Positions 6,330 to 9,372 of a stretch of DNA of 9,372 nucleotides are shown piece by piece. Below the pieces are notes generated by a model. The model was not told the DNA's origin and searched no databases. It saw nothing but the letters and a program-made list of their open reading frames with translations. This DNA is from Anaerolineae bacterium (lineage in GTDB: Bacteria > Chloroflexota > Anaerolineae > JAAYZQ01). The stretch spans positions 1 through 9,372 of the forward strand of contig JAFGOG010000069.1 in the NCBI GenBank assembly GCA_016926595.1. The letters run 5' to 3'. Both the position numbers and the translations under genes were made by a program. Every line of letters starts with the position of its first letter. The first letter of the stretch is position 1.

Positions 6330-7130
6330 ATGACTGACAGATATGCGATGTTCATCGACACATCCAAGTGCATGGCCTGCCGGGGCTGCCAGGTGGCGTG
6401 CAAGCAGTGGAATGACCTACCTGGCTCCCAGACGGTCAACACCGGCACCTACGAAAACCCCCCGTCGCTTGCTCCCAACACCTGGACGCGGATCAAGTTC
6501 CGGGAGTATGACGACGGCGAGCGCTTCCAATGGCTGTTCCTCAAGGAAGGCTGCATGCACTGCGCCGATGCGGTGTGCGTAGACGTGTGCCCCACCAAGG
6601 CGCTCAAGCATGGCCCTCACGGGATCATCACCTACGAGCGGGATCTGTGCAACGGCTGCGGCTATTGCGGCCAGTTCTGCCCGTTCCAGGTGCCCCAGCT
6701 TGAGGTGATCAACCGCCTGACCGGCGAGGCCAAAAGCTCCAAGTGCGTCTTTTGCCAGGATCGGACGACCAACGGCCTCAAGCCGGCGTGCGTCAAGACC
6801 TGCCCGGCTGGGGCGCTCGACTGGGGCGACCGCGATGCCATGCTGGACAGGGCCAGGGCCCGCGTGGACCTGCTCAAGAGCGAGCTGGGCTTTGCCAAGG
6901 CCAACGTCTACGGCGACACGCAGCTTGGCGGCTTGGGGCGCATCTACGTCCTGACTGCGCCTCCGTCGGCATACGACCTGCCTGAAAATCCTGCGTATCC
7001 GGCTACGGCGACGCTGTGGCAAAAGATCCTGCAGCCGGTGGGCCACTTGGCCTTTGGGGCGGCGATCTTGGGTTCTGTAACCGCCTTTTTCCTTGCCCGG
7101 CGCAACGTCCACATGGAGGAGGTAGAATGA
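6330..7130 (+). CDS. fdnH: Formate dehydrogenase iron-sulfur subunit (FdnH type)
   Basis: 266-aa electron-transfer subunit that carries electrons from the catalytic subunit to cytochrome b. Sixteen cysteines form four [4Fe-4S] sites: 14/17/20/24, 75/78/83/87, 107/110/113/117 and 139/142/154/158, the standard DmsB/FdnH arrangement. Residues about 236-257 form a single C-terminal transmembrane helix followed by two arginines, the membrane anchor seen in E. coli FdnH (about 294 aa). There is no signal peptide, as expected for a partner that rides out with the Tat-exported catalytic subunit. AGGGGGTG (6318-6325) upstream of ATG 6330 supports the start. Its stop overlaps the fdnI start (ATGA), so the two are translationally coupled. 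Confidence 0.95.
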   Translation: MTDRYAMFIDTSKCMACRGCQVACKQWNDLPGSQTVNTGTYENPPSLAPNTWTRIKFREYDDGERFQWLFLKEGCMHCADAVCVDVCPTKALKHGPHGIITYERDLCNGCGYCGQFCPFQVPQLEVINRLTGEAKSSKCVFCQDRTTNGLKPACVKTCPAGALDWGDRDAMLDRARARVDLLKSELGFAKANVYGDTQLGGLGRIYVLTAPPSAYDLPENPAYPATATLWQKILQPVGHLAFGAAILGSVTAFFLARRNVHMEEVE

Positions 7131-7870
7131 GCGTCCGACTCAAAGACTCAAAGAGCGTTTTTCAGATCCGCTGGATCCCCAAGTACACCACGCTGGAGCG
7201 GTTCCTGCACTGGATGCACACCGCTACGTTCATCCCCCTGGCGCTGACAGGCCTGGTCCTGTTTGCGCCCTGGCTGCAGTCGGTTGCACAAAGCGAAGGC
7301 GGCAGCACAGTGCGCCTTGTCCACCGGATAGCGGCGGTGTTCTTTGGCGGCGTCCCGATCCTGTATGCCGTGCTGCAGCCCAGGCGGTTGATGATGCACG
7401 TGCGCGAATTCCTCAGCTTTGGCAAGTATGACCTGTTGTGGCTCAAGGCGGCCGTTCCTTACTACCTGTTGGGCCGCCACGGCGCCATGCCGCCGCAGCC
7501 CCGGTTCAACACCGGCGAGCGGTTGAACGCCGTGGTCATGGTGCTGGGCACGATCACCTTCGGCATCACCGGGCTGGTGATGTGGTTCGGGCGTGGCAGC
7601 ATCCCGCAGACCCTGTACCAGATCATGGTCATCTTTCACGACCTGGCGTTCATCGTCACCGTGGCCATGTTCATGATCCACTTTTACCTGGCGGTGATCC
7701 ACCCGCTGATGTGGCAGAGCCTGGTGAGCATGCGCTATGGCGTCGTGTCCGAGTCCTACGCCCGCGAGCATCACGCCATGTGGTACTATGGCGAAAAGCG
7801 GGCCAAGGAGCTGTGGGAAAAGCACAAAGCCGAGGAGAAGGAACAGCAGCCCGCGGAACAGCAGGGCTGA
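7127..7870 (+). CDS. fdnI: Formate dehydrogenase cytochrome b subunit (FdnI type)
   Basis: 247-aa membrane di-haem cytochrome b556 that receives electrons from the iron-sulfur subunit and reduces quinone. Four transmembrane helices are visible at about 34-50, 68-84, 136-155 and 173-193. Candidate haem ligands are His28 (RFLHW), His66 (LVHR), His171 (FHD) and His185 (MIHF). Their spacing (38 between the first pair, 14 between the last) is close to His18/57/155/169 of E. coli FdnI. The C-terminus is a charged Lys/Glu/Gln-rich tail, longer than in the 217-aa E. coli protein. The start at 7127 is preferred over upstream in-frame codons because GGAGGAGGT (7115-7123) precedes it and the ATGA overlap with fdnH is typical of coupled subunits. 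Confidence 0.93.
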   Translation: MSVRLKDSKSVFQIRWIPKYTTLERFLHWMHTATFIPLALTGLVLFAPWLQSVAQSEGGSTVRLVHRIAAVFFGGVPILYAVLQPRRLMMHVREFLSFGKYDLLWLKAAVPYYLLGRHGAMPPQPRFNTGERLNAVVMVLGTITFGITGLVMWFGRGSIPQTLYQIMVIFHDLAFIVTVAMFMIHFYLAVIHPLMWQSLVSMRYGVVSESYAREHHAMWYYGEKRAKELWEKHKAEEKEQQPAEQQG

Positions 7871-7895
7871 GGGACCTGAGAGAGTGAGTGAACTG

Positions 7896-7940
7896 AAGGG
7901 GCTGAGGGGCGCCTGGTCCTGCCAGGCTCCTCAGCCCCTT
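7896..7940 (+). terminator. Strong stem-loop between fdnI and fdhE (attenuator or processing site)
   Basis: A 12-bp perfect stem (7896-7907 with 7929-7940) is topped by a second 6-bp stem GCCTGG/CCAGGC (7911-7916 with 7922-7927) and a TCCTG loop. It is very GC-rich. The 3' side continues CTGTTGG rather than a T-run, so it is a poor intrinsic terminator. It may instead reduce fdhE expression relative to the structural subunits or protect the 3' end of fdnGHI mRNA. The structure is seen directly; the role is inferred. Confidence 0.6.
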
Positions 7941-7960
7941 CTGTTGGGGAGTAACGGTTT

Positions 7961-8809
7961 ATGGCAATGAGCGATCGAGACCGCCGGGTTCTTCAGGCGT
8001 TGGCCGACGCCCGGCAGCGGCACGGCGAGCTGGCCGAGCTGCTGGACTTTTACCATGACCTCTACCGGGTGCAGTTCGAGGCCAAGGCAAGCCTGCCCGG
8101 GCCCAGGCTGCACGACGACCTGGCTATGCGCCAGCGGTTGGCCGAGGGGGTCCCCCAGTTGACCTTTGACCAGTTGGGCATCGAGCCGGAACCCTTTGGC
8201 CGTTTGACGGCCGAGGTCAGCGCGGTGCTGGCGCGCTACAACCCGGCCTGGCAGGCCGGGCGCCGCGAGCAGCCGGCTCCTACGGAAGAGCTGTTGGCGC
8301 TGGCCCGGCAGTTGTTCGACACCTGGGACACCCTGACTGCCCCCAGGCTCGACGCGGAATGCCAACCCGGCGCCCAAACCGAGCCAGACCATGCGCCCAT
8401 GTTGGCTGTGGGGCTTGCCCTGGCGCCCTACTTGCAGCAGGCGGCGGAGGCCATCCTTCCCCGGCTGGACCTGCCGTCGTGGGCCAAGGGATATTGCCCG
8501 GTCTGCGGCGGCCAGCCCAACCTGGCCCTGCTCGAGCAATCCAGGGGCGCCCGCCAGTTGGTCTGTTCCCGCTGCGACGCCGCGTGGGACTATCGGCGGG
8601 CCCGCTGCCCATTTTGCGGCTCTGAGGGGAAACAGATCTATTACCCCAGCCAGGACGGCGCTTACCGCCTGTACGTCTGCTCCGGCTGTCGCCGTTATCT
8701 GAAAACGGTCGATCTGCGCGAGATCCACCGCCCGGTCTATCCCCCGGTCGAGAGGCTGGTCCTGGTGGGCATGGACCTGGCGGCCCAGCAGGTGGTTTGC
8801 AGCGAATGA
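7961..8809 (+). CDS. fdhE: FdhE, formate dehydrogenase assembly protein
   Basis: 282-aa cytoplasmic accessory protein needed to make active respiratory formate dehydrogenase. The E. coli homologue is about 309 aa, rubredoxin-like, and binds the catalytic subunit. The C-terminal half holds four CxxC pairs, Cys179/182 (YCPVCGGQP), 202/205, 216/219 (CPFCG) and 240/243, arranged as expected for metal-binding knuckles. The N-terminal half is helical and poorly conserved. GGGGAG (7946-7951) supports ATG 7961; a second ATG in frame at 7967 is possible. It is the last gene of the fdn operon and follows the fdnI-fdhE hairpin, so it may be made at lower levels than the subunits. Confidence 0.92.
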   Translation: MAMSDRDRRVLQALADARQRHGELAELLDFYHDLYRVQFEAKASLPGPRLHDDLAMRQRLAEGVPQLTFDQLGIEPEPFGRLTAEVSAVLARYNPAWQAGRREQPAPTEELLALARQLFDTWDTLTAPRLDAECQPGAQTEPDHAPMLAVGLALAPYLQQAAEAILPRLDLPSWAKGYCPVCGGQPNLALLEQSRGARQLVCSRCDAAWDYRRARCPFCGSEGKQIYYPSQDGAYRLYVCSGCRRYLKTVDLREIHRPVYPPVERLVLVGMDLAAQQVVCSE

Positions 8810-8840
8810 TGGAGCGCTGGCAATCTCCTGTCGCTCCGTC
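8808..8840 (+). other. Inverted repeat overlapping the fdhE stop codon
   Basis: GATGGAGCG (8808-8816) can pair with CGCTCCGTC (8832-8840), a 9-bp stem with one G-U pair and a 15-nt loop. No T-tract follows, so classification as terminator is weak. It may mark the 3' boundary of the fdn transcript or an operator before the response-regulator gene. Confidence 0.4.
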
Positions 8841-8884
8841 AGAGCCAGAGACTTTGCACAATACTATCTAGGAGGAGTAAATCA

Positions 8885-9259
8885 ATGGCCAAGGTTCTCG
8901 TGGTCGACGATGACCCTGATTTCGTCAGGGTGACGTCGAAAGTTTTGGAACGGGCAGGACATGTCGTCGAGTCGGCTTCCAATGGGGCCAAAGCCCTACA
9001 GGCCGTGCGGGCTGCCCCTCCTGACCTGGTCCTGCTAGACATCATGATGTCTTATATCCTGGACGGTTTGGACGTGAGCCGGGAGATGGCGCAAGATCCT
9101 GCGCTAAAAGAGATCCCTGTCATCATGGTCACCTCTCTGACCGGGGTCAAGGGCAGCGAAATGTTCCCCACCGACGAATATGCCCCGGTGGACGAGTGGC
9201 TGACCAAGCCGATCGATCCCAAGACGCTCTTGGCGCGTATCGACCAGGTTCTCAGTTAG
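8885..9259 (+). CDS. Receiver-only response regulator (CheY-like, single domain)
   Basis: 124 aa forming one receiver domain and no output domain. The acidic pocket is at Asp8-Asp10, the phosphoacceptor is Asp52 (LLDIMM), the switch Thr is Thr83 and the conserved Lys is Lys108 (TKPI). The loop after Asp52 reads MMSYILDG, lacking the usual proline and one residue longer than the standard DxMMPxMDG form. The loop between Thr83 and Lys108 is also about three residues longer than in CheY. GGAGGAG (8871-8877) gives a strong ribosome binding site for ATG 8885. It lies 75 nt after fdhE with no clear promoter of its own, so it may be co-transcribed with the fdn operon. No histidine kinase is nearby and the partner is unknown. 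Confidence 0.9.
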   Translation: MAKVLVVDDDPDFVRVTSKVLERAGHVVESASNGAKALQAVRAAPPDLVLLDIMMSYILDGLDVSREMAQDPALKEIPVIMVTSLTGVKGSEMFPTDEYAPVDEWLTKPIDPKTLLARIDQVLS

Positions 9260-9287
9260 GCTCGGGGACGATCCAGATCAGATCCTG

Positions 9288-9326
9288 ACAACCTCCCGCA
9301 GGTTCCAAACCTGCGGGAGGTTGTTT
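9288..9326 (+). terminator. Intrinsic terminator: 17-bp perfect hairpin after the response regulator
   Basis: An uninterrupted 17-bp stem (9288-9304 with 9308-9324), a 3-nt CCA loop and a short T-run (9324-9326) begin 29 nt after the response-regulator stop. It sits between that gene and the oppositely oriented tRNA, so it probably serves as a bidirectional terminator. The near-perfect symmetry and the AACCTCCCGC/GCGGGAGGTT sequence also resemble a dispersed repeat; copies elsewhere in the genome cannot be seen from here. Confidence 0.75.
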
Positions 9327-9329
9327 AGG

Positions 9330-9372
9330 TCGGGGCGAGAGGACTTGAACCTCCGGCTTCTTGGTCCCAAAC
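9330..9372 (-). tRNA. tRNA-Pro (anticodon UGG), 3' part only, cut by the window edge
   Basis: Read on the minus strand, the segment shows the anticodon loop TTTGGGA with anticodon TGG (plus-strand 9367-9369). The 3' anticodon strand CCAAG, a five-base variable loop, the T-stem GGAGG/CCTCT around loop TTCAAGT, and the acceptor strand CGCCCCG with discriminator A (9330) follow. Variable and T-arm layout agrees with bacterial tRNA-Pro(UGG). The next bases read CCT, so the terminal CCA is not encoded. The D-arm and 5' half lie beyond the window, so cloverleaf closure cannot be checked. Confidence 0.85.

Noticed and set aside
5174..6448. Long minus-strand open frame (424 codons) and other antisense frames over fdnG and fdnH
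   Set aside because: These are high-GC shadow frames with no recognisable motifs, opposite well-supported genes.
7016..7126. N-terminal extension of the cytochrome b subunit
   Set aside because: It lies within fdnH in another frame, shows no homology-like motifs, and ATG 7127 has a strong ribosome binding site and the ATGA overlap.
8854..8867. Possible promoter TTGCAC/TACTAT for the response regulator
   Set aside because: The boxes are only 2 bp apart, no -35 box exists at the correct distance, and the start would fall in the ribosome binding site.
1..9372. CRISPR arrays, insertion sequences, transposases or phage genes
   Set aside because: I found no regularly spaced repeats, no transposase or integrase motifs, and no obvious terminal inverted repeats.

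Overview
The window is a GC-rich bacterial segment built around a selenocysteine-containing, membrane-bound formate dehydrogenase operon, with two [NiFe]-hydrogenase nickel-maturation genes and an unusual PadR-type regulator upstream, and an orphan response regulator plus a partial tRNA-Pro downstream. No gene settles the taxonomy. High GC, a PadR/DUF4388-type regulator and the long AACCTCCCGC-type hairpin at the right end would fit Chloroflexota (Anaerolineae-like), but that is a tentative inference.

Layout. Positions 1-104 hold two back-to-back sigma70-type promoters. One points left and matches the consensus exactly (TTGACA-17-TATAAT on the minus strand); the other points right into a PadR-family regulator fused to a DUF4388/PATAN-like region (126-1646). 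hypA (1689-2033) and hypB (2041-2694) follow as a tight pair; hypA appears to be leaderless. Positions 2695-3151 carry no convincing gene. They contain a very strong promoter (TTGACC-17-TATAAT, 2966-2994), a 9-bp inverted repeat around it, and a leader of about 150 nt.

The main operon is fdnG (3152-6319), fdnH (6330-7130), fdnI (7127-7870) and fdhE (7961-8809). fdnG is one gene read through an in-frame UGA at 3716-3718. The codon encodes selenocysteine, is followed by a bacterial SECIS hairpin, and lies in the family's Arg-x-Sec-His context. A conventional gene caller would split it in two. The layout predicts a Tat-exported, periplasm-facing formate dehydrogenase that passes electrons from formate at the Mo/W-bis-MGD site through five iron-sulfur clusters to a di-haem cytochrome b and then quinone. 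FdhE is the assembly factor. Hairpins lie between fdnI and fdhE and after fdhE.

A receiver-only response regulator (8885-9259) follows, then a 17-bp perfect stem-loop terminator and the 3' half of a tRNA-Pro(UGG) on the minus strand that runs off the window. No hydrogenase structural genes, hypCDEF, fdhD or selenocysteine machinery (selA, selB, selC, selD) are in view, so HypAB must serve a hydrogenase elsewhere and Sec insertion must rely on genes outside the window.
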